64,000 bases of DNA from positions 1,488,001-1,552,000 of the forward strand of contig CP102281.1 of assembly GCA_025150425.1 (NCBI GenBank), in the 5' to 3' direction. Numbering within the stretch: the stretch's first letter is position 1; each line of letters opens with the position of its first letter. The translations under genes were made by a program, and so were the position numbers. Below, piece by piece: positions 9,993-18,444 of the stretch. This stretch comes from [Eubacterium] siraeum. Its GTDB lineage: Bacteria > Bacillota > Clostridia > Oscillospirales > Ruminococcaceae. A model generated the notes under the pieces. The model saw only the letters and a program-made list of their open reading frames with translations, was not told the DNA's origin and made no database searches.

Positions 9993-10589
9993 TTATTTTT
10001 TATAAAGCCTGCAATAAGTATCGTAGGCATTTGTTATCTTGTCAACATAGTGCGCCGTGTCGGGATTCGGAATATCGGTCAGTATGCCATTTTTTGTATA
10101 TCTGCTGTCCTCAAGCCACGATGAAACACTGCCCGCACCTGCGTGATATGCGGCGGCCACCTCGCCCAGTTCCCCGAAGGTGTCGGTGAGATAACCGAGC
10201 AGAAAGCAGCCGTAACGGATGTTATCCTCGGCGTTGTACATATTATCGAAGGTCATATCGGGGTCGTTTTCCTCGTCCAGTTTGTATCTTATCCACTCAA
10301 ACGTTTCGGGCATAATCTGCATAAGCCCTCTTGCGCCGAGATAGGACTCGGAGTTTTCGTTGAATCCGCTTTCAACGCATATAAACGAGTATACTGCATA
10401 CTTATCCAGCTTATACTGAGAAGAATAGCGATTGACAAGGTCGCTGTAAAGCATCGGGTGGGTGGAACGTTCATATTTATCCGCACCGAAGAACACTCCG
10501 AATACTGCCAGCGTCACTGCGACAAGACAGACGAAGGTTATTATCAGCGGTTTTCCGCCCGTATTCTTGCGTTTTCTCTTAGTTGCCAT
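9993..10589 (-). CDS. Membrane-anchored lytic transglycosylase (SLT domain)
   Basis: A 198-residue protein that probably cleaves peptidoglycan glycan strands. After a basic N-terminus (KRKRKN) come one membrane segment (about residues 14-34) and a Slt70-type domain. The catalytic glutamate sits in FICVESGFNENSES, followed by the family motifs GARGLMQIMPETF, DNIRYG and AAYHAGAGSV. Its ATG overlaps the end of coaE by 11 nt, suggesting translational coupling. A housekeeping role in wall remodelling or sporulation is plausible but not shown. Confidence 0.9.
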   Translation of the reverse strand: MATKRKRKNTGGKPLIITFVCLVAVTLAVFGVFFGADKYERSTHPMLYSDLVNRYSSQYKLDKYAVYSFICVESGFNENSESYLGARGLMQIMPETFEWIRYKLDEENDPDMTFDNMYNAEDNIRYGCFLLGYLTDTFGELGEVAAAYHAGAGSVSSWLEDSRYTKNGILTDIPNPDTAHYVDKITNAYDTYCRLYKK

Positions 10590-11178
10590 TTATTATCTTT
10601 CTTGCTGTGGCATCGGCTTTTGCTTTAAGCGTATCAATATCGCCGTTATTTTCAATGCAGAAATCGCTTTTGCTTTTGTAATATTCCGCATCGTGCTGTG
10701 AGCCGAGCCGTTTTTCAGCACTTTCTCTTGTTATATTGTCACGCAGCATTATACGCTGTATCGACTTTTCCTTGTCGCAGGTGACGCTGATTATTCCGTC
10801 ACAGATAAAATCTATGCCGCTTTCAAAAAGCGTCGGTGCGTCAAGCAGTACAAAGTGCTTATCCGTATTACCGCACATTGAGATAACCTCGTAGGTTATG
10901 TAAGGATATATCGTATTATTGAGCAGGGCGAGTTTATCGCTGTGCGAAAAAACGATATTGCCCATTGCTCTGCGGTCAAGTTCTCCGTCCTTTGTGATAA
11001 CGCTGTCACCAAAAAGGCGGTGCAGTTTATCAAGGCAGGGTCTGCCTTTTCTTACGACCTCACGGGCGAGCCTGTCGCAATCAATTATTAAAAAACCTGC
11101 TCTTTCAAAGCTGTCGCATACTGTGGATTTTCCCGCGCCGGACATACCGGTAAGTCCGTATATCTTCTTATTTATCAT
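10579..11178 (-). CDS. coaE: Dephospho-CoA kinase
   Basis: Phosphorylates the 3'-hydroxyl of dephospho-CoA in the last step of coenzyme A synthesis. The P-loop is GMSGAGKST near residue 10; DCDRLAREVV and the LLDAPTLFESG segment are typical of CoaE. At 199 residues the length is normal. The ATG at 11178 is chosen over a longer in-frame extension because AGCAGGAAC precedes it and the extension would run into tsaC. It lies in a same-strand run prfA-tsaC-coaE-transglycosylase. Confidence 0.93.
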   Translation of the reverse strand: MINKKIYGLTGMSGAGKSTVCDSFERAGFLIIDCDRLAREVVRKGRPCLDKLHRLFGDSVITKDGELDRRAMGNIVFSHSDKLALLNNTIYPYITYEVISMCGNTDKHFVLLDAPTLFESGIDFICDGIISVTCDKEKSIQRIMLRDNITRESAEKRLGSQHDAEYYKSKSDFCIENNGDIDTLKAKADATARKIINGN

Positions 11179-11189
11179 TTTGTTCCTGC

Positions 11190-12203
11190 TTAAAGTATTA
11201 TTGTCTTGAATGCCGCCGCACGAAGAAGCCTGTTGTATACGGCAGTTCCTACGCCCGTTTTTTCGGGGCAACGGACATAAGCACGCTTTGCACCAAGCTC
11301 ATCGGTCTTGCGCAGTACCGCAAACAGATTGTGCGCCTGCTCCTGTGCTGTGCTTCCGTAAGATATAGTAGGTACTTCTATGCCCTTTTCGCTGCCGAAA
11401 ATTACGCCGTATGTGCCGCCGTCATTCTTGCTGTTCAAAAATTCAGCCAGCTTCTCATCGCTGTCGGTTTCAATAATAGTTATGTCGGCTCTGGGCGAAT
11501 AATGCTTGTACTTAACGCCCGGAGAAATTACTTTTTCGTTTTCATCGGGCTTTGCGAATACGTTCTTGTCGGTTTCTGTCTTTGCAAAGCGGCTGAGCAT
11601 TTCGGCTGTTATTACACCGGGTCGCAGTACCTTTATGCCTGTTCCACCGTCAGTAAAGCAGATAACAGTGCTTTCGACACCGTTTTTACATTCGCCGCCG
11701 TCTATTATCAGCGGTATTCTGCCGTTCATATCGGCATAGACGTGCTGTGCCGTTGTAGGACTGGGGCTTCCAGACAGATTTGCAGACGGAGCGGCAAGAG
11801 GAACACCGCACATTTTAATAAGATTCAGAGTATCCTCGTTGTCGGGCATTCTGACAGCAACTGTATCAAGCCCTCCGCTTGTCGTATCGGGAACTATATC
11901 CTTCTTCGGAAAAATCATCGTCAGCGAACCGCTCCAGAAATGCTCGGCAAGGGTAAGTGCAAGAGGGGGAATCTCCTTTACCGAATTTTTCAGCATATCA
12001 AGGTCGCAGATGTGGATAATCAGCGGATTATCCTGCGGTCTGCCTTTAGCTTTGAATATCTTTGCACACGCATCGGGGTTATATGCGTCTGCCGCAAGGC
12101 CGTATACCGTTTCGGTCGGTATCGCCACGACCTCGCCCTTCTTTATAAGCTCTGCCGCCTCGCACAATACCTCGTAAGACGGTTTCTTTATCTCTGTTTT
12201 CAA
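11190..12203 (-). CDS. tsaC: L-threonylcarbamoyladenylate synthase (Sua5 type)
   Basis: Makes threonylcarbamoyl-AMP from threonine, bicarbonate and ATP for the tRNA t6A37 modification. The 337-residue length indicates the Sua5 form: a YrdC domain (IPTETVYGLAADAYN, KAKGRPQDNPLIIH, APSANLSGSPSPTT) followed by the C-terminal Sua5 domain. The protein starts with TTG, read from 12203; AAGGTGA lies 6 nt upstream and no ATG is available. It follows prfA directly with a short gap; prmC, often located between these two genes, is absent here. Confidence 0.92.
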   Translation of the reverse strand: MKTEIKKPSYEVLCEAAELIKKGEVVAIPTETVYGLAADAYNPDACAKIFKAKGRPQDNPLIIHICDLDMLKNSVKEIPPLALTLAEHFWSGSLTMIFPKKDIVPDTTSGGLDTVAVRMPDNEDTLNLIKMCGVPLAAPSANLSGSPSPTTAQHVYADMNGRIPLIIDGGECKNGVESTVICFTDGGTGIKVLRPGVITAEMLSRFAKTETDKNVFAKPDENEKVISPGVKYKHYSPRADITIIETDSDEKLAEFLNSKNDGGTYGVIFGSEKGIEVPTISYGSTAQEQAHNLFAVLRKTDELGAKRAYVRCPEKTGVGTAVYNRLLRAAAFKTIIL

Positions 12204-12223
12204 AAAAAGTCACCTTATCTCTG

Positions 12224-13300
12224 TTAATCGTTGCCGCCTGCCGCCAGCTTTGCGGTTCTGTCGGCAATCGCCAGTGCATCAAACACCTCATCGCAGTCAC
12301 CGTTCATAAACTGCTCCAGCTTGTACAGCGTAAGTCCTATTCTGTGGTCGGTAACACGGCTCTGAGGATAGTTATATGTTCTGATTCTCTCGGAGCGGTC
12401 GCCTGTGCCGACCTGTATCTTACGTTCAGCCGCTATCTTGCTGTTCTGCTCGTTCAGCTTTGCCTCATACAGCTTGCTGTACAGCATCTTCATAGCCTTG
12501 TCCTTGTTCTTGTACTGGCTTCTCTCCTCCTGACACTCTACAACTACTCCTGTAGGGTGGTGGATTATTCTTATGGCGGATTCGGTCTTGTTGATATGCT
12601 GACCGCCTGCTCCGCTTGAACGGTAGGTCTGGAATTCAAGGTCGGCGGGATTTATCTCAACGTCAACCTCTTCAACTTCGGGCAATACCGCAACTGTTAT
12701 TGTTGATGTCTGTATTCTGCCCTGCGCCTCAGTTTCGGGTACACGCTGAACACGGTGAACGCCGCTTTCGTACTTCAGCTTTGCGTACACTCCCTCGCCC
12801 TCGACCGAAAAGCTGATCTCCTTATATCCGCCAAGCTCTGTGGGGTTGGAGCTTATCACTTCTGTTTTCCAGCCTTTAGTCTGTGCATACATTGAGTACA
12901 TCCTGAACATTGAGTTTGCAAAAAGTGCCGCTTCTTCTCCGCCTGCACCGCCTCTTATCTCAATAATAACGTTCCTGTCATCATCGGGGTCCTTCGGCAA
13001 GAGGAGAATCTTAAGCTCGTCTGTATACTCGTCCATTAGCTTTTTATTGCTCTCGTACTGCTCCTGCACTATTTCCTTGAAGTCCTTGTCAAGTCCGCCG
13101 TCAGACAGCATCTGCTCTGCTTCTTCAAAATCACTTCGGGCGGTCTTGTACATTCTGTACTTTTCGATTATCGGAGTCAGGTTCTTAAGCTCCTTCATCA
13201 GACTCTTATACTGTTCCTGATCGTTTATCACGTTTATATCCGTCAGCTTTTCGTTTATTTCATCGAAACGCTTTTCTGTTATTTCAAGTTTTTCTGTCAT
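12224..13300 (-). CDS. prfA: Peptide chain release factor 1
   Basis: Recognises UAA and UAG stop codons and triggers peptidyl-tRNA hydrolysis. The catalytic GGQ is in SSGAGGQHINKTES near residue 230, and the codon-recognition segment is HRVQRVPETEAQGR (a PxT-type RF1 motif rather than the SPF of RF2). The length of 358 residues is standard. GGAGAAC precedes the ATG. prfA is upstream of tsaC on the same strand. Confidence 0.96.
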   Translation of the reverse strand: MTEKLEITEKRFDEINEKLTDINVINDQEQYKSLMKELKNLTPIIEKYRMYKTARSDFEEAEQMLSDGGLDKDFKEIVQEQYESNKKLMDEYTDELKILLLPKDPDDDRNVIIEIRGGAGGEEAALFANSMFRMYSMYAQTKGWKTEVISSNPTELGGYKEISFSVEGEGVYAKLKYESGVHRVQRVPETEAQGRIQTSTITVAVLPEVEEVDVEINPADLEFQTYRSSGAGGQHINKTESAIRIIHHPTGVVVECQEERSQYKNKDKAMKMLYSKLYEAKLNEQNSKIAAERKIQVGTGDRSERIRTYNYPQSRVTDHRIGLTLYKLEQFMNGDCDEVFDALAIADRTAKLAAGGND

Positions 13301-13355
13301 TATCTGTTCTCCGTTTCACGTTAAAAATCAAAATAGCTTCATTGTAAATTAAACA

Positions 13356-13553
13356 CTATTTCTCCTCTTCAACGGCATTGCGGATAACCGATTTTATCTT
13401 TTTCTCGCACTTTGAGCGGGGCGTCATGAATTCACGTCCGCAACCTGTGCATTTCAGCTTGAAATCCGCACCGATACGAAGAACAAGCATTTCCTTGCTT
13501 CCGCAGGGGTGTTCCTTTTTCATTCTGAGAATATCTCCGACCTGTATATCCAT
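13356..13553 (-). CDS. DUF951 family small protein
   Basis: A 65-residue conserved Firmicute protein. It begins MDIQVGDILRMKKEHPCGSKEM and carries a CTGCG motif with a further upstream cysteine, suggesting a small metal-binding or nucleic-acid-binding fold. The function is not established. It has its own promoter and precedes prfA. Confidence 0.85.
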   Translation of the reverse strand: MDIQVGDILRMKKEHPCGSKEMLVLRIGADFKLKCTGCGREFMTPRSKCEKKIKSVIRNAVEEEK

Positions 13554-13584
13554 TGTTCCGCTCCTTTCATCCGATATTTAATTT

Positions 13585-13613
13585 ATTGTACCACATCTGA
13601 AGTAATTTTGCAA
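13585..13613 (-). promoter_or_regulatory. Promoter for the DUF951-prfA-tsaC-coaE run
   Basis: Minus-strand TTGCAA (13613-13608), 17-bp spacer and TACAAT (13590-13585), with TGG as an extended -10. Confidence 0.7.
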
Positions 13614-13734
13614 TTGCTGTGGCTGTTTTTTTGCTTTTTATGAATATATTTTCAATTAAAAGCGACATTATCAACTTATCTTTCGGATTCCTGCTTTTAG
13701 TAACACCGTTTTTACTGTTTTGCACAAAAAGCAC

Positions 13735-13763
13735 TTGATTTTCATGTCGAAAAATGTTATAAT
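13735..13763 (+). promoter_or_regulatory. Promoter for the diguanylate cyclase gene
   Basis: TTGATT (13735-13740), 17 bp, TATAAT (13758-13763), with TGT immediately before the -10. Confidence 0.8.
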
Positions 13764-13816
13764 TTTTACAATATATCAGCAGATAATCAGAATGATATAT
13801 CCGGGAAGGGTGCCAT

Positions 13817-15496
13817 TTGAAATCAATCAGAAATAAGTTCGTACTGATTATGATAGGCTGTATTCTGATATGCTCGTTTGCTATAAGTGCTATCGGCATT
13901 TTAGGCATCGACAACATTTCAAACGAAAACTCGGAAACGATAATGAAGCTGCAGGCATCGACCAGCGCTCAGAGCCTTGAGAAGCTGTTTTCCTCAGTGG
14001 AGCTTGCGATGAATACCTGCAATGACTATGCAGTAAGCCGTTTTGACAGCATAGAGAAGTTCAAAAACGACCCTGATACACTTGAGCGTTATAACGATTC
14101 TGTCGGTCAGCTTATAAAAAATGTACTTAACAATACCGATGCCGCCATCAGCGGATATATCCGTTACAATCCGGAGCTGAAGCTATCTTCCGACGGCGTA
14201 TTCTGGGTAAAGGACAGTGATAAAATAATCGCACATCAGCCGACAGCCATAGAAGCATACGACAAGGATGATGCTGAACACGTTGCGTGGTATTACGAGC
14301 CGCTCAAAGCCAAAAAACCGGTCTGGATAGATCCGTACATAAATAAGAATCTGAACGATATAAAAATGATCTCATACGTTATTCCGCTCTTTGACAATAG
14401 CGGAACAGCGGTAGGCATTATAGGTATGGATATTGCTATGAGCCGTATAACAGCTATGGTAGACGAAATAAAGCTGTACGATACAGGCTATGCTTTCCTG
14501 TGCGACAGCAAGGGTGATATGGTATACCACAACCGTTATCCGAACGGAATGACGCTTGAGGAAATAAAGAAAAACAGCTTGTTTACATTCATTGACGACA
14601 ACTACAGTGGCGAACAGGCAGGAGATGTCATCAATATCCGCAATAGCGAAGGCGAAAAAAGAAAGCTGTGCGCAAAATTTCTCTCCAATGGTATGGCGGT
14701 CGTAATCTCCGTTGCCGATAAGGAGATAGGCAGAAAACGTATCTCGGTAATGATACAGGACGCATTTGCCGTTGCTGTTGTGCTTATAGTTACCTCGTTA
14801 CTTACCTTCAAGTTTACGAGCATCATAGTAAAGCCGATAAAGCATCTTACCGAAGTTTCCAAAAAGATAGCGGCAGGCGACCTTGATGTTGAGATAGAAT
14901 GTAAGACAAAGGACGAAATAGGCGTACTTGCTTCAAGGTACAGCGATACCGTAAAAATGCTTAAGAAGTATATCAACAAAATCAACAAGCAGGCTTACAC
15001 CGACGCTGCGACCGATGTCGGAAACAAGGCCGCCTATCATGATGCAGTACAGCGTATAGACAAGATGAACCAACACGCAAACGGCGATTATGCCATTTTT
15101 GTAATGGATATAAACTATCTCAAGATGTACAACGACAAATACGGTCACGAATTCGGAGATATGCTGATCTCGGACGCAAGCACGATAATCAAGAGAGTTT
15201 TCGGCGATTACAATATTTACCGCATAGGCGGTGACGAATTTACGGTAATCATAAATTCCCCGGGAAATGATCTGTGCGAACAGCTTGTCAAACGCTTCAA
15301 GCAGGAACAGGAGCTGTTCAACCGTAACGCAAGGCATTATGAGCTGGGTGTCCGTATTGCCGTAGGATATGCGGTGAATGATGCGTCCGACAGGGATTAT
15401 GCCGATGTATTCAACCGTGCGGACAGACAGATGTATCTGGATAAGCAGGAAATAAAGAAAACCGCACGTGCAACAGATTATGTTGACAACAGATAA
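13817..15496 (+). CDS. dCache-HAMP-GGDEF diguanylate cyclase
   Basis: A 559-residue membrane sensor predicted to make cyclic di-GMP from two GTP. An N-terminal membrane segment (about residues 8-33) and a second (about 313-335) flank an extracellular double-Cache domain with the WYYEPLKAKKPVW and DPYINKNLNDIKMISYV segments. A HAMP linker (IVKPIKHLTEVSKKIAAGDLDV) leads to the cyclase domain with an intact GGDEF (RIGGDEFTVI). No RxxD inhibitory site is evident at the usual place before GGDEF. Translation starts at TTG after GGAAGGG. The ligand is unknown; dCache domains often bind amino acids or other small metabolites. Confidence 0.9.
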   Translation: MKSIRNKFVLIMIGCILICSFAISAIGILGIDNISNENSETIMKLQASTSAQSLEKLFSSVELAMNTCNDYAVSRFDSIEKFKNDPDTLERYNDSVGQLIKNVLNNTDAAISGYIRYNPELKLSSDGVFWVKDSDKIIAHQPTAIEAYDKDDAEHVAWYYEPLKAKKPVWIDPYINKNLNDIKMISYVIPLFDNSGTAVGIIGMDIAMSRITAMVDEIKLYDTGYAFLCDSKGDMVYHNRYPNGMTLEEIKKNSLFTFIDDNYSGEQAGDVINIRNSEGEKRKLCAKFLSNGMAVVISVADKEIGRKRISVMIQDAFAVAVVLIVTSLLTFKFTSIIVKPIKHLTEVSKKIAAGDLDVEIECKTKDEIGVLASRYSDTVKMLKKYINKINKQAYTDAATDVGNKAAYHDAVQRIDKMNQHANGDYAIFVMDINYLKMYNDKYGHEFGDMLISDASTIIKRVFGDYNIYRIGGDEFTVIINSPGNDLCEQLVKRFKQEQELFNRNARHYELGVRIAVGYAVNDASDRDYADVFNRADRQMYLDKQEIKKTARATDYVDNR

Positions 15497-15510
15497 AACG
15501 CATTAAGCTA

Positions 15511-15539
15511 AAGCTCCGGAAGAATGACCGGAGCTTTTT
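15511..15539 (+). terminator. Terminator of the GGDEF gene
   Basis: Stem AAGCTCCGG / CCGGAGCTT (15511-15519 with 15528-15536), extended by a T run. Confidence 0.85.
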
Positions 15540-15559
15540 AATATTCCGACAGCATTACA

Positions 15560-17944
15560 CTATCGGTAGCAGGTACAGCTTTTTATCTTTCTGACACTGT
15601 AGCTGTCATCATCCGCAATATCCGCATAAATGCCGTCGCCCGTGCTGAATTCTCCCGAAATAATACCGTCTGAAATCATGTTGCGGACGTTCTTGTCTAT
15701 CAGCTTTGCTATAGGCCTTGCACCTTCGTTTCTGCTCTTTGCTTCGGCGCATAGCTTTTCTGACAGCCTTTCGCTCCACGAGAAAGCTATACCCTGCCTT
15801 TCGCACTGCTTTGAAAGCTCTGAAAGCATTTTTTCGCATATCAGCTTATATTCTGCGCAGGACAGCTCATTGAATACGACCACCTCGTCCACTCTGCCGA
15901 GAAATTCGGGACGGAAGTATTTTTCAAGTTCTCCCTTTACAAGTCCCGAAATTTCCTCCTGCCGTTGCTGTATGCCGAATCCGAGCCTGCTCTTGCCTTT
16001 TGCGATAAGGGCGCTTCCGATGTTGCCGGTCATTATTATCACGGTATTCGTAAAATCGACCGTTCTTCCGCCGGAATCGGTAAGTCTGCCGTCATCAAGC
16101 ACCTGAAGCAGAATGTCGAAAACATCAGGGTGTGCTTTTTCTATCTCATCGAACAAAACAACGCTGTAAGGCGATTTTCTCACTCTGTCTGTAAGCCTTC
16201 CTCCGTCCTCATAGCCGACATAACCCGCAGGTGCGCCTATCAGCTTTGAAACGGAATGCTTTTCGCTGTATTCCGACATATCAAATCTTATAAGTGCTTT
16301 TTCTGTGCCGAAAAGTGCTTTCGCAAGCTCCTTACAGCACTTCGTCTTGCCTACTCCTGTCGTACCTAAAAATATGAACGAGCCGACAGGTCGGTGTTCG
16401 TCCGAAAGCCCGGAGCGACCTCTCCTTACTGCGTTTGCTACTGCTCTGACGGCTTTTTCCTGACCTATAACATTTTCTGACAGTGTTTTTTCAAGGCAGG
16501 CAAGCCACTTCGTTGTATCATTGCCGTTATACCTTACGGGGATACCGGTATACTGTGTTACCACATCTGCTATATCGTCTGCTGTAAGAGTCGCAGTATA
16601 TCCGCCGTTATTTGCACAGAGCGTTTTTTCCTGCTCTCTGAGTTTCAGCGCAAGTGCGAAATCCTTATTGTTTATAGCCCGTATTTTTTCATCTGACAGT
16701 TTCTTCAGCTTTTTGCCGACGCTGTCTTCTCCGCTTCGGCTGAGCCTTATTTTTGCCGAGCCTTCGTCAATAAGGTCGATAGCCTTGTCGGGCAGAAAGC
16801 GGTCGTTTATATACCTTACTGACAGACCGACAGCGGCGGAAATAGCCTCATCGGTTATCTTCACTTTATGATAGCTTTCGTAGCGGCAACGCAGGCCGTT
16901 GAGAATGGTGACAGTTTCTTCTTCCGTAGGCTCGTTTACGGTGACGGGCTGAAGCCGTCTTTCCAGTGCGGGATCTTTTTCGATATACTTCTTATACTCG
17001 GCATTTGTCGTGGCACCTATAAGCCTTATCTCTCCCCTTGCCAACATCGGCTTGAGAATATTCGCCGCATCTATCGCACCCTCTGCCGCACCTGCTCCGA
17101 CTATATTGTGTATTTCATCGATAAAAACGATAATGTTGCCGTCGTTTCTTATTTCATCAAACACACGCTTGAGCCTTTCCTCAAAATCGCCTCTGTATTT
17201 TGCGCCTGCAAGCATAGATGTGATGTCAAGCATATATATCTTTTTCGTTTTCAGTTCATCGGGTACGTTACCGCCTGCAATTTTCATCGCAAGGCCCTCC
17301 GCAATGGCGGTCTTTCCCACTCCTGCCTCGCCTACAAGGCAGGGGTTGTTTTTCGAGCGTCTTAAAAGTATCTCTATAACACGGTTTGTTTCACGTTCAC
17401 GGCCAAAGCACGGATCTATTTTCCCTTCCTGTGCAAGCATTGTAAGATTCCTGCCGTAACCTGAAAGTGCGGATGGCAGTACGCTGCCGTTTCTTTTACC
17501 CTGCGGAGTATTTTTCTGCGTATCCGCTCCCTGATCCAGCACAGCCTCGCCCGAAATGCCCATTTCATGCAGGAATACCGAAGCATAACACTCATTATCA
17601 CGCATTATGGCACGAAGTATATGATCTGTTCCTGCGGCGGTTTTGCCGGCGTTTCTTGCTATCATCACGGCACTTTCAAGTATCCTCCTGCTTCTCGGGG
17701 TGAAGTCGGATACGGTAAGCTGTGTGGGAAGTCCTTTTCCGATGAGGGCATTTATCCGTGACGCTATAGAATTGCATGTCACTCCGCTTTGGCGAAGCAC
17801 CGTATAAGCCACACCGCCGTTACTGCCGCACAAGCCGTAAAGTATATGCTCACTGCCGACATAAGTGTGTCCCATGCTCATAGCACAGGTAAGCGCACAA
17901 TTGAGCGCATCGTTAGCCTTGTCTGTAAATCCGTTGAATTCCAT
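15560..17944 (-). CDS. clpC: ClpC-type AAA+ unfoldase
   Basis: A 794-residue Hsp100 chaperone expected to unfold substrates and feed them to ClpP. The N-terminal Clp_N repeats span residues 1-140. AAA-1 has Walker A GEAGVGKTAIAEG near residue 200. A short UVR-like coiled segment (SDEKIRAINNKDFALALKLREQEK region) lies between the domains, as in ClpC. AAA-2 has Walker A GTTGVGKTKC near 520 and an LGFG loop resembling the ClpP-docking tripeptide. The usual Firmicute partners ctsR, mcsA and mcsB are not adjacent, and no CtsR-like operator was seen upstream. It could be a paralogue of a second clpC elsewhere. Confidence 0.85.
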   Translation of the reverse strand: MEFNGFTDKANDALNCALTCAMSMGHTYVGSEHILYGLCGSNGGVAYTVLRQSGVTCNSIASRINALIGKGLPTQLTVSDFTPRSRRILESAVMIARNAGKTAAGTDHILRAIMRDNECYASVFLHEMGISGEAVLDQGADTQKNTPQGKRNGSVLPSALSGYGRNLTMLAQEGKIDPCFGRERETNRVIEILLRRSKNNPCLVGEAGVGKTAIAEGLAMKIAGGNVPDELKTKKIYMLDITSMLAGAKYRGDFEERLKRVFDEIRNDGNIIVFIDEIHNIVGAGAAEGAIDAANILKPMLARGEIRLIGATTNAEYKKYIEKDPALERRLQPVTVNEPTEEETVTILNGLRCRYESYHKVKITDEAISAAVGLSVRYINDRFLPDKAIDLIDEGSAKIRLSRSGEDSVGKKLKKLSDEKIRAINNKDFALALKLREQEKTLCANNGGYTATLTADDIADVVTQYTGIPVRYNGNDTTKWLACLEKTLSENVIGQEKAVRAVANAVRRGRSGLSDEHRPVGSFIFLGTTGVGKTKCCKELAKALFGTEKALIRFDMSEYSEKHSVSKLIGAPAGYVGYEDGGRLTDRVRKSPYSVVLFDEIEKAHPDVFDILLQVLDDGRLTDSGGRTVDFTNTVIIMTGNIGSALIAKGKSRLGFGIQQRQEEISGLVKGELEKYFRPEFLGRVDEVVVFNELSCAEYKLICEKMLSELSKQCERQGIAFSWSERLSEKLCAEAKSRNEGARPIAKLIDKNVRNMISDGIISGEFSTGDGIYADIADDDSYSVRKIKSCTCYR

Positions 17945-18116
17945 ACTATGACCGCCTTTCTCATATACAATTATAGGCGGATATTTCCGGTTTAATCACA
18001 AAATCACAGCGTTACAGCAAAAACAAAAAGTAACACATTTCAGCCGACGGCATATTATGTACTATGAGCAACGCTCAAACGGCTTAGCTCAAATAAAACA
18101 ACGGAGGAAACATATC

Positions 18117-18269
18117 ATGTTCTGTTCAAACAACTCTTGCTGGTGGATCATTCTTATCCTCTTATTCGTATGCTGCGGCGGATGCGGAAACTGCGGCGGC
18201 GGTTGTGCAAACAACGACTGCGGCGGCGGATGCGGATGCGGCAACAACTGCGGAGGCTGCGGCTGCTGA
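18117..18269 (+). CDS. Cysteine/glycine-rich 50-residue peptide
   Basis: A 50-residue peptide with 13 cysteines. Residues 9-18 are hydrophobic (WWIILILLFV) and the remainder is almost entirely Gly, Cys and Asn in CGGCGNCGGGC-like repeats. The start is fixed by a strong CGGAGGAAACAT ribosome site and the gene ends in its own terminator, so translation is likely. The composition suggests a membrane-associated peptide with a metal-binding or disulfide-crosslinked tail, perhaps in the spore coat. No family was recognised; YjcZ-like small Gly-rich proteins are only superficially similar. Confidence 0.75.
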   Translation: MFCSNNSCWWIILILLFVCCGGCGNCGGGCANNDCGGGCGCGNNCGGCGC

Positions 18270-18284
18270 TTCCCATACGGCAAA

Positions 18285-18312
18285 GGGAGCTCCATCGGGG
18301 CTCCCGATTTTT
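18285..18312 (+). terminator. Terminator of the Cys-rich peptide gene
   Basis: GGGAGC / GCTCCC stem (18285-18290 with 18300-18305) followed by GATTTTTTT. Confidence 0.85.
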
Positions 18313-18444
18313 TGTGAAAAATAAACAAGGCAGGGTTTTATCCCTTGTGCAAAATTATCTAAATATAATCTAGTAAAAAAATCGGAAAATGAGTATAATT
18401 ATAAGGATAAAGGTTGATTTTATTATAAAGAAGGAGACTTGACG

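Noticed and set aside
11331-12227. Long plus-strand open frame opposite tsaC
   Set aside because: It lies antisense to a clearly conserved gene, is rich in Cys/Tyr/Arg as expected for a shadow frame, and matches no family.
17945-18110. CtsR or CIRCE heat-shock operator upstream of the ClpC-like gene
   Set aside because: Only a short CGGA-TATT-TCCG palindrome is present; neither GGTCAAA repeats nor the TTAGCACTC inverted repeat is found.
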